Shown piece after piece: positions 1 to 8,637 of a DNA stretch of 64,000 nt. The position numbers and the translations under genes were made by a program. Origin of the DNA: CAYJBH01 sp964369965. GTDB taxonomy: Bacteria; Bacillota; Clostridia; Oscillospirales; Ruminococcaceae. The stretch is taken from NCBI GenBank assembly GCA_964369965.1, contig CAYJGF010000015.1, positions 5,167-69,166 on the forward strand, read 5' to 3'. Every line of letters starts with the position of its first letter. Within the stretch, counting starts at the first letter, position 1. A model generated the notes under the pieces. It was given only the letters and a program-made list of their open reading frames with translations. It did not search any database and was not told where the DNA came from.

Positions 1-1239
1 TTGCAGATTGTCGGCGCCACCACCGAGGAGGAATATCGCCGTTATATCGAGCGTGATGCCGCGTTTGAGCGCCGTTTTGCGCCGATAAAGGTGGAGGAGC
101 CGAGTTCCGAGCAGGCGATAAGCATAGTCGGCAGCGCCGCCGAGAATTACGCCAAATTTCACGGGGTGGAGTTTACAGGGGAGGCAATCCGTGCCGCGGT
201 AGAGCTTTCTACCCTATATATCCCGTCGAGACGACTGCCGGACAAGGCACTCGACCTCATCGATGAGGCGGCATCGTTTGACAAAATATTCTCTCAAAAA
301 GGGGTTGTCGACCGAGAGGATATCGTGAGTGTTATCGACAAAAAGACCGGTTTTGCGCAGGTTGCGAACATGGGCGAATGCTCAACGGAACAGCGGATAG
401 GCAAACGCTTTTTCGGACAGGAAAAGGCTATCAAAAAAATATCACGTGTTTTGCGACGATACAGCATGGGTTTTTGCAACGAGGCACGACCGGCGGCGTC
501 CTTTATATTTGTCGGTGGGGATGGCGTCGGGAAAACCGCACTTGCCGAGACATTGTGTGAGGTCATGTTCTCTCGATCCAGATTTTTATCGCTTGAGATG
601 TCACAATACACCCACACCTCCTCCCTCATAGGTGCACCTGCCGGTTATATCGGGCATGAAAAGTCCGGCATTTTAACCGAGTTTGTGCGACAAAATCCGG
701 CATCGTTGCTACTGCTTGAGGATATAGACAAGGCGACGATTGAGGTTCAAACACTGATACTCTCCATCTTAAAGCAGGGCAAGACGCAGGACAACAACGG
801 TGTAGTCATAGATTTTCAAAATTGCGTTGTTATAATGACGGTCAACAATTCGGGGAGTGCGGTTAGCCTCGGCTTTGTGGAAAACAAAACCGTGTCGATA
901 ACACCGAAAACGTTGCCCGACAGCCTTGTAACCGCGGTGGACGAGGTGTTGATGTTAAAACGGCAAAATCTTGAGGTTATGTCAAAAATAGTAGCCGACG
1001 CTGTGGAGCGTCGGCTGTCGGGATTGCGAAAAAAGGGCATGGTATGCGAGGTGTCGCAGGAGCTAATCTCAAACATCGCCGAGTGGCTTGTGTCCAACCG
1101 GCAGGGTGCAAAAACACTGGACTCGGTGATAAAAAACCGCCTTTTAGACCCGATATGCGAACAAATAACCCGAGTCGGCAGATACAAAATCATTCTGTCA
1201 AACGACGATGTCAAGGTAGTGGAGACCGTTTTGGTGTAA
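1..1239 (+). CDS. ClpA/ClpB-type AAA+ chaperone ATPase, C-terminal part (5' truncated by window)
   Basis: This is the 3' part of an AAA+ unfoldase of the Clp/Hsp100 class; the true start lies upstream of the window. Residues 1-95 resemble the end of the first AAA+ module, with an ERRF arginine-finger-like stretch near 23-26 and the sensor-2 motif RRLPDKALDLID at about 78-89. A second AAA+ module follows, with Walker A GGDGVGKT (172-179), the GAPAGYIG pore loop (211-218) and Walker B LLLLEDID (236-243). Such proteins unfold or disaggregate substrates with ATP, alone (ClpB) or with ClpP (ClpA/ClpC). No IGF/LGF-type ClpP-binding loop is obvious between Walker B and the C-terminus, and the spacer between the modules is short. 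ClpB and ClpC cannot be told apart from this fragment. The gene ends at a hairpin terminator. Confidence 0.85.
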   Translation: MQIVGATTEEEYRRYIERDAAFERRFAPIKVEEPSSEQAISIVGSAAENYAKFHGVEFTGEAIRAAVELSTLYIPSRRLPDKALDLIDEAASFDKIFSQKGVVDREDIVSVIDKKTGFAQVANMGECSTEQRIGKRFFGQEKAIKKISRVLRRYSMGFCNEARPAASFIFVGGDGVGKTALAETLCEVMFSRSRFLSLEMSQYTHTSSLIGAPAGYIGHEKSGILTEFVRQNPASLLLLEDIDKATIEVQTLILSILKQGKTQDNNGVVIDFQNCVVIMTVNNSGSAVSLGFVENKTVSITPKTLPDSLVTAVDEVLMLKRQNLEVMSKIVADAVERRLSGLRKKGMVCEVSQELISNIAEWLVSNRQGAKTLDSVIKNRLLDPICEQITRVGRYKIILSNDDVKVVETVLV

Positions 1240-1241
1240 AC

Positions 1242-1285
1242 CTAATCCCGAGTGTTTGGCTATATTTTTGCTTGGGATTAGTTTT
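1242..1285 (+). terminator. Rho-independent terminator after the clp gene
   Basis: An 8-bp perfect stem (CTAATCCC at 1242-1249 paired with GGGATTAG at 1274-1281) is followed by TTTT. It lies between the convergent clp and glgA genes and may serve both strands. Confidence 0.65.
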
Positions 1286-1288
1286 AAA

Positions 1289-2701
1289 TTACATTGACCG
1301 ATATAGCTCTTTATAACTCTCGGCGGAGGATGACCAGGAGAAATCGCAGGCAAGACAACGCGACACCAGTGCCTTCCACTCCTTTTTATCGTCATATGTC
1401 GCCTTTGCCCTCATACAGCAGTCATACATCTCATGTGCGTTGTAGTTGCGAAAGGTGTATCCGTTGCCCTCACCCGAGCCGTTGTCGGTAATGGAGTCGT
1501 TGAGCCCACCGGTTTCACGCACAACGGGCACGGTGCCGTATCGCGCTGAAATCATCTGAGAAAGACCGCACGGCTCCGACTTAGACGGCATTAAAAACAT
1601 GTCTGCGCCGGCATAAATTTTATGTGCAAGCTCCGGCACAAAACCGAGATAGACGCCGACCTTGCCATAGTTTTGCTCCGCTAAATAGTTGAGAAACGCC
1701 TCATAGTTGGAGTCACCGCTACCTAACACAACGATTGAAAAGCCGTCGTCGATGAGCTTTTGCGCCATATGCCCGACAAGGTCGATGCCTTTGTGTGTCA
1801 CAAGACGGGTCACCATCGCTATTATCGGGCGTTTTGCATCAAGATTAAAATACTCACAGAGCGCTTTTTTGCAGGCACCTTTACCCTTGACGAACGCCTT
1901 TGCGCTGTAGTTTGCCGCAATATGAGGGTCGGTTGCCGGATCATACGTCACGGTGTCGATACCGTTGAGTATGCCGGACAGTATGTGTTGTTTGCTCTTT
2001 AAGACCGGATCAAGACCGTAGGAAAACCAGTTGAACATAATTTCATTTGCATAGGTGGGGGATACGGTGCTGATGCGATCTGCCGTCTCCATCGCGCCTT
2101 TCATATAATTTATACCGCCGTCAAACTCCAGCAGATGTCGCTCCCAGTCGCCCATGCCGAGTATCTCTCCGAGCAGATTCATGCCAAATCTACCCTGATA
2201 TTGTATGTTGTGGATGGTGAAAAGCGTCTTGATGGGGTCGGTCTTGGGGTTGCCCTTATAGTTGGTGCGCAACAAAACCGATACCAGCGCTGTCTGCCAA
2301 TCGTTGAGGTGCATAATATCCGGCGCAAAGTCGATATAAAAGAGCATTTCGACAATCGCCTTGGAAAAAAAGGCGAACCGCTCACAATCATCAAGATAAC
2401 CGTACAACCCCTCCTTGCGGAAAAAATAAAACTGATTATCTAAAAAATAATATGTCACGTTGCCGCGTTTAAGCTCAAATATGCCACAATATTGCTTTCG
2501 CCAGGCAAGGTCGACATAAAAACTGCAAAGATATTTGAGTTCATCACGATAACGCTCCGCGACAACACCATAGAGCGGCAGAACCACGCGGCACTCATTA
2601 TCATCATCGTTTATTGCACCGGGCAGACTGCCGGCGACGTCGCCAAGCCCCCCCGAAACCGCAAATGGATAAGCCTCACTCGTACAAAAAAGTATGTTCA
2701 T
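1289..2701 (-). CDS. glgA: Glycogen synthase (ADP-glucose type, GT5)
   Basis: A GT5 glucosyltransferase that extends alpha-1,4-glucan from ADP-glucose. The 470-residue length is normal for GlgA. Family landmarks are the N-terminal TSEAYPF and SGGLGDVAG, HNIQYQG, VSPTYANEI, GILNGID, TRLVTHKG (donor-binding Arg and Lys), and PSKSEPCGLSQ with the conserved Glu, then ETGGL. The otherwise near-universal lysine of the KxGGL motif (Lys15 in E. coli GlgA) is Val15 here: the codon at 2657-2659 reads GTT on the coding strand. In E. coli that lysine helps bind ADP-glucose. This is the last gene of the glgB-C-D-A operon, separated from glgD by a palindromic repeat. Family assignment is secure; full activity is less so. 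Confidence 0.93.
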   Translation of the reverse strand: MNILFCTSEAYPFAVSGGLGDVAGSLPGAINDDDNECRVVLPLYGVVAERYRDELKYLCSFYVDLAWRKQYCGIFELKRGNVTYYFLDNQFYFFRKEGLYGYLDDCERFAFFSKAIVEMLFYIDFAPDIMHLNDWQTALVSVLLRTNYKGNPKTDPIKTLFTIHNIQYQGRFGMNLLGEILGMGDWERHLLEFDGGINYMKGAMETADRISTVSPTYANEIMFNWFSYGLDPVLKSKQHILSGILNGIDTVTYDPATDPHIAANYSAKAFVKGKGACKKALCEYFNLDAKRPIIAMVTRLVTHKGIDLVGHMAQKLIDDGFSIVVLGSGDSNYEAFLNYLAEQNYGKVGVYLGFVPELAHKIYAGADMFLMPSKSEPCGLSQMISARYGTVPVVRETGGLNDSITDNGSGEGNGYTFRNYNAHEMYDCCMRAKATYDDKKEWKALVSRCLACDFSWSSSAESYKELYRSM

Positions 2702-2719
2702 CTTTCCTCCTAAAAATCA

Positions 2720-2800
2720 GATTTGTCGGACGACCAAAGGTCGCCACAATGGTTGTTGGTCGCACATATCGGACGACCGAAGGTCGCCCCTACAACAACT
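2720..2800 (-). repeat. Intergenic palindromic repeat (TTGTAGGGG family), two hairpins
   Basis: The glgD-glgA gap holds two copies of an 18-bp palindrome (GGACGACC-RAAGG-TCGCC, R = A or G) at 2728-2745 and 2771-2788. On the minus strand the block begins GTTGTAGGGGCGACC. The same TTGTAGGGG flank with different arms recurs at 5199-5229 and 12649-12674, and a shortened version at 8547-8571. Confidence 0.65.
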
Positions 2801-2804
2801 AAAA

Positions 2805-3923
2805 TTAAACTTTCTCTCCTTTTTTGATGTATATAGGATAGTTGCCGGAGCCGCGCAGCTCGGAATCTTTGGTTATCACTACCTCCTTATCGGTGATGAC
2901 CTTATCCATGACGACATTTTCCTCCACCACCGTGTCCTGTAACAGCACACAGTTTTTAACCACAGCCCCTTTTTTAACCTGAACTCCACGGAAAAGCACG
3001 CTGTTTTCCACCGTGCCGGCGATTAGTGAGCCGTCCGCAATGGTGGAATTTTGCACCTTGCTGTCCACCGTGTAGCGCACCGGTGCATCGTCCCTGATTT
3101 TGGTATAAATCGGCAACCGCGAGGGGAAGAGCTTATCCATATTATTGTCGGCGAGCAATGCCATGTTGGCGCGATAATAACTTTTGCGGTCGGTTATATG
3201 CTCCAAAAACCCATCATACTCAAAGCCGTATATATTTAATTTGTCTATATTTTGACAGAGTATGTCCTTTTCAAAGCTTGTGCGATTGCGAATATACGCC
3301 GCCTTCACAAGGTCGCACAAAAGGGTGCGTTTGATAACGTAGACCGAAAGCGACACGTTGCGCTGTTCGGTGTGATAGTCGTTGCAATAAATCTCGGTGC
3401 AGCGATTATCCTCACCAAACTCAAAGGTGACGTTATCCTCACTCATCTCAGGTGGGATTATGGTTTTTGCATACACCGCTGTTATGTCGGCACCGCTTTG
3501 ACGATGGGTGGAGAAAAGTTCCCGATAATCAATGTTCGCAACGATATTGCAGTCCGCAAGGACGACATACTCCTCACCTGCTCGGGTCAACAAACCCATA
3601 ATGCTGTTTAGGGCACTTATCTTATCGCCGCTGTGGTGCTTGCCGCCGAAAAACGGTGGGAATATCTTAATGCCGCCGTTTTTGGAGGCAAAATCCCACT
3701 CCCTACCACTGCCGATGTGGTCCATTAGACTGACATAGTTGCGATCCACCATCAACGAACAACGCTCCACGCCGGCGGCAGAAAGACCGGAGAGCGGAAA
3801 GTCGACCAATCGATATCGTCCACCGAACGGTATTGCCGCCGGTGCGCGAGCTGTCGTCAGCTCACCGAGCACCGTATCGTGGCTGTTCGGGAACAAAATC
3901 CCAAGTGTTTTTGAATTTATCAT
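2805..3923 (-). CDS. glgD: GlgD subunit of glucose-1-phosphate adenylyltransferase
   Basis: A 372-residue paralogue of GlgC typical of Firmicutes glycogen operons. It keeps the fold landmarks PFGGRYRLVDFPLSG and a C-terminal left-handed beta-helix with hexapeptide repeats (about 285-365). The nucleotide-binding GGxGxRL loop is replaced by PNSHDTVLGEL and the catalytic GDHIY segment by ADCNIVANIDY. In characterised Gram-positive systems GlgD is not active by itself but forms a more active heteromer with GlgC; that role is inferred here from family knowledge. It starts 24 bp after glgC ends. Confidence 0.93.
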   Translation of the reverse strand: MINSKTLGILFPNSHDTVLGELTTARAPAAIPFGGRYRLVDFPLSGLSAAGVERCSLMVDRNYVSLMDHIGSGREWDFASKNGGIKIFPPFFGGKHHSGDKISALNSIMGLLTRAGEEYVVLADCNIVANIDYRELFSTHRQSGADITAVYAKTIIPPEMSEDNVTFEFGEDNRCTEIYCNDYHTEQRNVSLSVYVIKRTLLCDLVKAAYIRNRTSFEKDILCQNIDKLNIYGFEYDGFLEHITDRKSYYRANMALLADNNMDKLFPSRLPIYTKIRDDAPVRYTVDSKVQNSTIADGSLIAGTVENSVLFRGVQVKKGAVVKNCVLLQDTVVEENVVMDKVITDKEVVITKDSELRGSGNYPIYIKKGEKV

Positions 3924-3947
3924 ACCCCTATAAATCCCTTTCTATAT

Positions 3948-5162
3948 CTATACCGCTGTCTCACCGGGAGCAACGTCCTGCTCCACCATAACCTTTGCTT
4001 TGACCACCGCGCCCTCGCCGATGGTTATCCCCTCGCCCAAAACGCTTATTCCCCAACCCTCGGTTGTGGCAAGATCCTCCGGACGTTCACCCACACGGGC
4101 GTTCTTTTTAATAACAACATCCTCTGCCACTATGGAATAATGCACCTCGGCACCGTCCTCTATAACCGCGCCCGGCATAATAATACTGTCGCGCACCACC
4201 GCACCTTTGCCCACCTTGACACCGGCAAAAAGCACCGAGAAATCGACATATCCGTCGACGAGACAACCCTCCGTTATCATGGAGTTTTCCACCACCGCAT
4301 TGCCGAGCACTCGGTGGGGCGGCAGACCCGGATTGCGAGAATATATGCGCCAGTTTTTATCCCACACGTCCAGCTCGACGTTGGGGTTCAAGAGGTCCAT
4401 ATTAGCCTCCCACAGGCTCTCGATTGTGCCGACATCTTTCCAGTAGTGGTCAAAGGGGTAGGCATATAACCCCTGCTTGTCGGCGAGCATCATCGGAATA
4501 ATGTTTTTGCCGAAGTCGTTGGAGGAGCCGGTCTGCAACTCATCCTGTTCGAGGTAGTGTTTGAGTCGCTTCCAGTTGAATATGTATACCCCCATCGAGG
4601 CGAGTGTGGAGGTGGAATTTTGAGGCTTTTCCTCAAACTTTGTTATCATGGAGCTGTCGTCGACCGTCATAATGCCAAAACGTTTTGTCTCCTCCTTGCT
4701 GACGTTGAGCACAGCGATGGTGCAGTCCGCCTCTTTCTCCTTATGAAAGTCTAGCATCTTGGAGTAGTCCATCTTGTAGATATGGTCACCCGAGAGGATA
4801 AGCACATATTCCGGATCATATTTGCTGATAAAGTCGATGTTTTGGTAGATGGCGTTGGCCGTGCCGCGGAACCAATCGGAACCGCTCGCCTTTTGGTAGG
4901 GCGAGAGCACGTGCACACCGCCATACAGTCGGTCAAGATTCCACGGTTGACCGTTGCCGATATACTCGTTGAGCACCAGCGGTTGATATTGAGTGAGCAC
5001 ACCGACCGTGTCAATACCGCTGTTGATACAGTTGGAGAGAGGAAAGTCAATTATTCGATACTTACCTCCAAACGGCACCGCCGGTTTTGCAAGTTTTTTT
5101 GTCAGAGTATAGAGCCTACTGCCCTGCCCCCCTGCCAATAACATGGCAACACATTCCTTCAC
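3948..5162 (-). CDS. glgC: Glucose-1-phosphate adenylyltransferase, catalytic subunit
   Basis: Makes ADP-glucose from ATP and glucose-1-phosphate, the committed step of bacterial glycogen synthesis. The active-site set is intact: GGQGSRL (11-17), FGGKYRIIDFPLSN (from 31), the catalytic Asp in SGDHIYKMDY (Asp126), the sugar-phosphate Lys in FEEKP (Lys179) and YWKDVGTIESLWEAN. A left-handed beta-helix occupies roughly residues 290-400. Length (404) is normal. It is the second gene of the operon, 73 bp behind glgB and 24 bp before glgD. It is the one member of this operon in which every key residue I checked is canonical. Confidence 0.96.
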   Translation of the reverse strand: MKECVAMLLAGGQGSRLYTLTKKLAKPAVPFGGKYRIIDFPLSNCINSGIDTVGVLTQYQPLVLNEYIGNGQPWNLDRLYGGVHVLSPYQKASGSDWFRGTANAIYQNIDFISKYDPEYVLILSGDHIYKMDYSKMLDFHKEKEADCTIAVLNVSKEETKRFGIMTVDDSSMITKFEEKPQNSTSTLASMGVYIFNWKRLKHYLEQDELQTGSSNDFGKNIIPMMLADKQGLYAYPFDHYWKDVGTIESLWEANMDLLNPNVELDVWDKNWRIYSRNPGLPPHRVLGNAVVENSMITEGCLVDGYVDFSVLFAGVKVGKGAVVRDSIIMPGAVIEDGAEVHYSIVAEDVVIKKNARVGERPEDLATTEGWGISVLGEGITIGEGAVVKAKVMVEQDVAPGETAV

Positions 5163-5198
5163 TTTTACCCCCTATAATTATTTATTGCATTCTGTATG

Positions 5199-5229
5199 TC
5201 GAGAGGAGCAGAGCCCCTCCCCTACAACC
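5199..5229 (-). repeat. Intergenic palindromic repeat (TTGTAGGGG family)
   Basis: In the glgB-glgC gap. On the minus strand it reads GGTTGTAGGGG followed by an imperfect palindrome GAGGGGC-TCT-GCTCCTC. It shares the TTGTAGGGG flank with the copies near 2.8 and 12.65 kb, but has different arms. Confidence 0.55.
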
Positions 5230-5235
5230 TGTTCA

Positions 5236-7152
5236 CTAATTTGTCTCCTCTTTCCTTATATAAACCGTCGACAACGGTGGAACGGTTATCGATATGTAAT
5301 TATTATGTCCGTGTGTCAGACCGGGCGATGATGAAATTTCGCCGTCATTTTTGGTGTCGGTACCACCGTATATAGAAAGATCGGAGTTGAAAACCTCTTT
5401 GTAAACTCCGCTTGTCGGCACACCGATGCAATAGTGCTCACGCATGACCGGTGCAAAGTTCGACACACATATAAGTTGAGAGTTATTCTCATCATAACGG
5501 GAAAATACGGCGATATTTTGCTCACTGTCGTCCGATATCACCCATGCAAATCCATCCTGAGCGATGTCACGCTCCCAAAGTGCGGTGTTTTTGGAATAAA
5601 ATTGGTTGAGCGCCTTTATGTATCGTTGCAACTCGAGATGGCTGTCAAAATCAAGTAATTTCCAATCGAGGGACTTTTTGGGGTCCCATTCCCCGAACTG
5701 GGCAATCTCACACCCCATAAAGAGCAACTTCTTGCCCGGATGTGCCATCATATAGCCGTATAGTGTTCGCAGGTGTGCAAACTTGTGTTCATAATCACCC
5801 GGCATCTTGTTAATCATGGAGCATTGCCCCTGTTTTACCGAGCTGTGATCAAACCCCACTATATAATGCTCGTTATATATTTTAGAGGTGCCGTTCAACA
5901 GCCGATGATGATGATTTTTTCGAAAAATAGGGTCGTTGGTCATATATTGCAGAATTTCATCCGTCCAAAACTTGCCTATACAAAGATCAAACCCGAGTCC
6001 GCCCCGTATGCTGTCAAGGGTAATTGACGGCCAGTCGGTATCATCGCTCGCGATGGTGAGCACCGGCTCGCTCCGGTGGTGCAGCTCCTTATTTATTCTC
6101 TGTAAAAGAGCGATACCCTCCAGATTTTCCACCCCGCCGAAACTGTTTTGCAGATATGTGCCATCCTCCCGTTTGTAGTCGAGGTGTAGCATGGGTGAAA
6201 TGTTGTTAATCTTGATGCCGTCGATATGATAGACCGATGTCCAAAATACAGCCGCCGATATCAAAAAACTCTGCACCTCTGGTTTTGTGTAGTTGAAAAG
6301 GACATGCCCGTTCGAGGTGTCAAGCCGCCGCAGACGCTCCGGCTCATCAAAGACATATCCACCGTCGTACATGCAAAGCCCGTCGTCGTCTTTTGGTATG
6401 CTGACAAGCGGCAGATCTAATATAACCCCTATCTCGGCAAGGTGCAATCGGTCGATAAGATACTTAAGGTCGGTCGGTGTGCCAAAGTCATTGTTAGGCG
6501 CAAAATAACTGCGAATTTCATATCCAACCTCATCGCCCGGCTCGGTTCCGTTAATCGGCATTAAAAGCACGTGGGTGTAACACATCTCGGTTACATATGC
6601 TATCAGAGTATCCGCAATACTGCGAAAGCTGTAAAACCCACCATCCATATTTTTTCGCCAGGACCCCAGATGAAGCTCATAAATATTGATGGGGGAACTG
6701 CAATCGGACAAATCCTCCTTTTCTTTTTGCCAAAAAACATCTTTCCAACGGTAGCCGAAAGGTTTTGATACCACCGAGACGACAGAGCCTTGTCGCTCAC
6801 GGTTTTCAAAGGCGAACGGGTCGGTGCGCATCAGTGTATCACCGTTTGCGGTTGTAATACAATAAAGATAACCCACGCCGTGCCATGCATGAGGAATAAA
6901 ACACTCAAAAATGCCGGAGCCGGTTATACGGTGCATCATGTCGATACTGGGTGTCCAGCCGTTAAAATCCCCCACTACCGAGATTTTTTTGGCATTTGGA
7001 GCAAGGACACGAAAAACCACACCTTGCCTCAACTTTTTAAAAGAGGCATGTGCTCCCATGTATTTATAACTCTCATAATTTGTGCCGTGGTGAAAGGAAG
7101 ATGCTATCTCGGCACCCTTACCGACAAAAAGGTTAAACATCGCAACACCCAT
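5236..7152 (-). CDS. glgB: Glycogen branching enzyme homologue with a degenerate GH13 active site
   Basis: A 638-residue GlgB-type protein: an N-terminal CBM48-like domain (about 40-125, with SVVGDFNGW), a GH13 barrel and a C-terminal beta-domain. Fold signatures persist (YELHLGSW, GYEIRSYFAPNNDFGTP, FGGVENLE, GGLGFDLC, MPGD, KKLLFMGCEIAQFGEWD, SLDW). The catalytic positions do not. The nucleophile Asp of RVDAV is Asn316 (KINNI, codon 6205-6207). The AEES acid/base region reads ASDD (368-371). The SHDE transition-state Asp is Ser437 in DHSS. The GHFP histidine is Ser251 in VSIP. In active branching enzymes these residues are essential, so a catalytically dead or regulatory role is inferred. 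It is the first operon gene and the frame is open throughout, which argues against simple decay. Confidence 0.9.
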   Translation of the reverse strand: MGVAMFNLFVGKGAEIASSFHHGTNYESYKYMGAHASFKKLRQGVVFRVLAPNAKKISVVGDFNGWTPSIDMMHRITGSGIFECFIPHAWHGVGYLYCITTANGDTLMRTDPFAFENRERQGSVVSVVSKPFGYRWKDVFWQKEKEDLSDCSSPINIYELHLGSWRKNMDGGFYSFRSIADTLIAYVTEMCYTHVLLMPINGTEPGDEVGYEIRSYFAPNNDFGTPTDLKYLIDRLHLAEIGVILDLPLVSIPKDDDGLCMYDGGYVFDEPERLRRLDTSNGHVLFNYTKPEVQSFLISAAVFWTSVYHIDGIKINNISPMLHLDYKREDGTYLQNSFGGVENLEGIALLQRINKELHHRSEPVLTIASDDTDWPSITLDSIRGGLGFDLCIGKFWTDEILQYMTNDPIFRKNHHHRLLNGTSKIYNEHYIVGFDHSSVKQGQCSMINKMPGDYEHKFAHLRTLYGYMMAHPGKKLLFMGCEIAQFGEWDPKKSLDWKLLDFDSHLELQRYIKALNQFYSKNTALWERDIAQDGFAWVISDDSEQNIAVFSRYDENNSQLICVSNFAPVMREHYCIGVPTSGVYKEVFNSDLSIYGGTDTKNDGEISSSPGLTHGHNNYISITVPPLSTVYIRKEETN

Positions 7153-7209
7153 CCAAACAATATTCGATCAATCTACCGCTCCGATGTCATTCTACACTCC
7201 CACAAACTA

Positions 7210-7238
7210 ATTTTAATGCTATTTGTGAAAAAAGTCAA
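7210..7238 (-). promoter_or_regulatory. Sigma-A-type promoter of the glgBCDA operon
   Basis: On the minus strand, TTGACT (7233-7238), a 17-bp spacer and TAAAAT (7210-7215), about 58 bp before the glgB start. It is divergent from greA. Confidence 0.65.
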
Positions 7239-7372
7239 CACCTAATTTCTAAGTTTTGCACAAAACATATCCAGTGTACTATTATTTTTTGACAGGAATT
7301 TATTATTTGCGTCACATAAGTGGTGGTTTTATGTGTTTTTTTATATTAATTTGGCAAAAGGTCAAAAATATC

Positions 7373-7401
7373 TTGACATTGCACATATGATATAGTATAA
7401 T
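7373..7401 (+). promoter_or_regulatory. Sigma-A-type promoter of greA
   Basis: TTGACA (7373-7378), 17-bp spacer, TATAAT (7396-7401): both hexamers are perfect. The start lies about 80 bp downstream. The 7153-7481 gap otherwise holds only AT-rich sequence and the glg promoter. Confidence 0.85.
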
Positions 7402-7481
7402 CCTATAATGTATTATAAAAAGGAACAACGTGAAAATTATTGCGTTGCCCTACAAATTTATTTATTAGTGAGGTGTCGGTA

Positions 7482-7964
7482 TTGAGCAAGAAATTTGTGC
7501 TGTCGCATGAGGGGTTGATAGCCTTAGAAAAAGAATTGGAAGAGCTACGTACCGTTAAACGCAAAGAGGTGGCGGAGAAGATAAAGGTCGCGCGCTCTTT
7601 CGGCGATTTGTCGGAGAACAGTGAGTATGACGAGGCAAAGAATGAGCAGGGCTTCATCGAGTCCCGCATACTTCAGCTCGAGACTATGCTTAAAAACGCG
7701 AGCGAGATTGACGAGTCGGACCTGTCGTTTGACACCGTCGCACTGGGCTGTCATGTAAAGATTTCCGACAGTGACGGCGACGAGGATGAGTACGACATTG
7801 TCGGCTCATTAGAGGCGGACCCCACAAAGGGTCGTATATCGGATGAGTCCCCCGTCGGCAGTGCGCTTTTAAACAAAAAGGTAGGCGACGAGGTGGAGGT
7901 CACCGTCCCAAGCGGTGCGAAAATCACCTATAAAGTGCTTGAAATAGCACGGCAGAAGCATTAG
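7482..7964 (+). CDS. greA: Transcription elongation factor GreA
   Basis: GreA rescues backtracked RNA polymerase by stimulating cleavage of the nascent RNA end in the secondary channel. The 160-residue product has the N-terminal antiparallel coiled coil (1-75) with the acidic tip FGDLSENSEYDEAK (Asp42 and Glu45 by position) and the C-terminal FKBP-like domain ending YKVLEIARQ. The start chosen is TTG at 7482: it gives the usual family length and follows a GAGGTG ribosome-binding site. An upstream in-frame ATG at 7440 would add 14 residues with no homology to GreA. It lies 9 bp from tag. Confidence 0.95.
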   Translation: MSKKFVLSHEGLIALEKELEELRTVKRKEVAEKIKVARSFGDLSENSEYDEAKNEQGFIESRILQLETMLKNASEIDESDLSFDTVALGCHVKISDSDGDEDEYDIVGSLEADPTKGRISDESPVGSALLNKKVGDEVEVTVPSGAKITYKVLEIARQKH

Positions 7965-7973
7965 TATATAAAG

Positions 7974-8531
7974 ATGAAAAGATGTGCATGGCCGAACCTT
8001 GAAAGTTCGCCTCTTTATATAGAATACCACGACAATGAATGGGGTGTTGCATCGCATGACGATGCGCACCTCTTTGAGTTATTTGTGCTGGAGAGCTTTC
8101 ACTGTGGGCTGTCATGGTTGTTAATACTGAAAAAACGTGACGCATTTCGCCGCGCTTTTGACAACTTTGACGCCGAAAAGATATCGCAATATGGCGACGA
8201 AAAAATTGCAAAGCTGTTAGAGGACAAGGACATTGTGCGCAACAGAGCAAAAATCGTTGCGACCATACAAAACGCCAAGGCATACCTTGCGGTGGTGCGC
8301 GAATGGGGGAGTTTTTCCGACTATCTTTGGCATTTCACCGACAACAAGGTGATATACAATCCTTTCGACGGCAAGACCACGCGCAACGAGCTGTCCGACA
8401 AGGTGGCAAAGGATCTGAAAAAGCGCGGATTTAAATTTATGGGCACGGTAACCTGCTTTTCCTATTTAGAGGCTATAGGAATAATGAACGACCACGCGGT
8501 GGATTGTTTTAGGTATAAGGGGGATGTTTAA
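7974..8531 (+). CDS. tag: DNA-3-methyladenine glycosylase I
   Basis: Removes 3-methyladenine from alkylated DNA at the start of base-excision repair. The 185-residue protein carries the Tag zinc ligands Cys4, His19 (YHDNEWG), His174 and Cys178 (NDHAVDC). It also has the helix-hairpin-helix region LEDKDIVRNRAKI and LKKRGFKFMGTVTCFSYLEAIG. Start and length match the family. It is 9 bp downstream of greA with no visible promoter, so it is probably cotranscribed; no functional link to GreA is implied. Confidence 0.95.
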   Translation: MKRCAWPNLESSPLYIEYHDNEWGVASHDDAHLFELFVLESFHCGLSWLLILKKRDAFRRAFDNFDAEKISQYGDEKIAKLLEDKDIVRNRAKIVATIQNAKAYLAVVREWGSFSDYLWHFTDNKVIYNPFDGKTTRNELSDKVAKDLKKRGFKFMGTVTCFSYLEAIGIMNDHAVDCFRYKGDV

Positions 8532-8546
8532 ATATGGCACCCAAAC

Positions 8547-8580
8547 GGCACGCATACAATGCGTGCCCTACTTGTTTTTT
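8547..8580 (+). terminator. Palindromic hairpin plus T-run after tag (also a TTGTAGGGG-family copy)
   Basis: A 9-bp perfect stem (GGCACGCAT at 8547-8555, ATGCGTGCC at 8559-8567) with a 3-nt loop, then CTAC and a T-rich tract (8572-8580). On the minus strand it reads GTAGGGCACGCAT, like the other intergenic palindromes, so a mobile palindrome may have become a terminator. Confidence 0.55.
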
Positions 8581-8600
8581 GATAGGCTTTATGTTATAAT
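8572..8600 (+). promoter_or_regulatory. Promoter of the sulfatase gene
   Basis: TTGTTT (8572-8577), 17-bp spacer, perfect TATAAT (8595-8600). Its -35 box overlaps the T-run of the preceding hairpin. Confidence 0.65.
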
Positions 8601-8637
8601 TAAAAAACAACCCATAACAATATAAAAGGACATGAAT

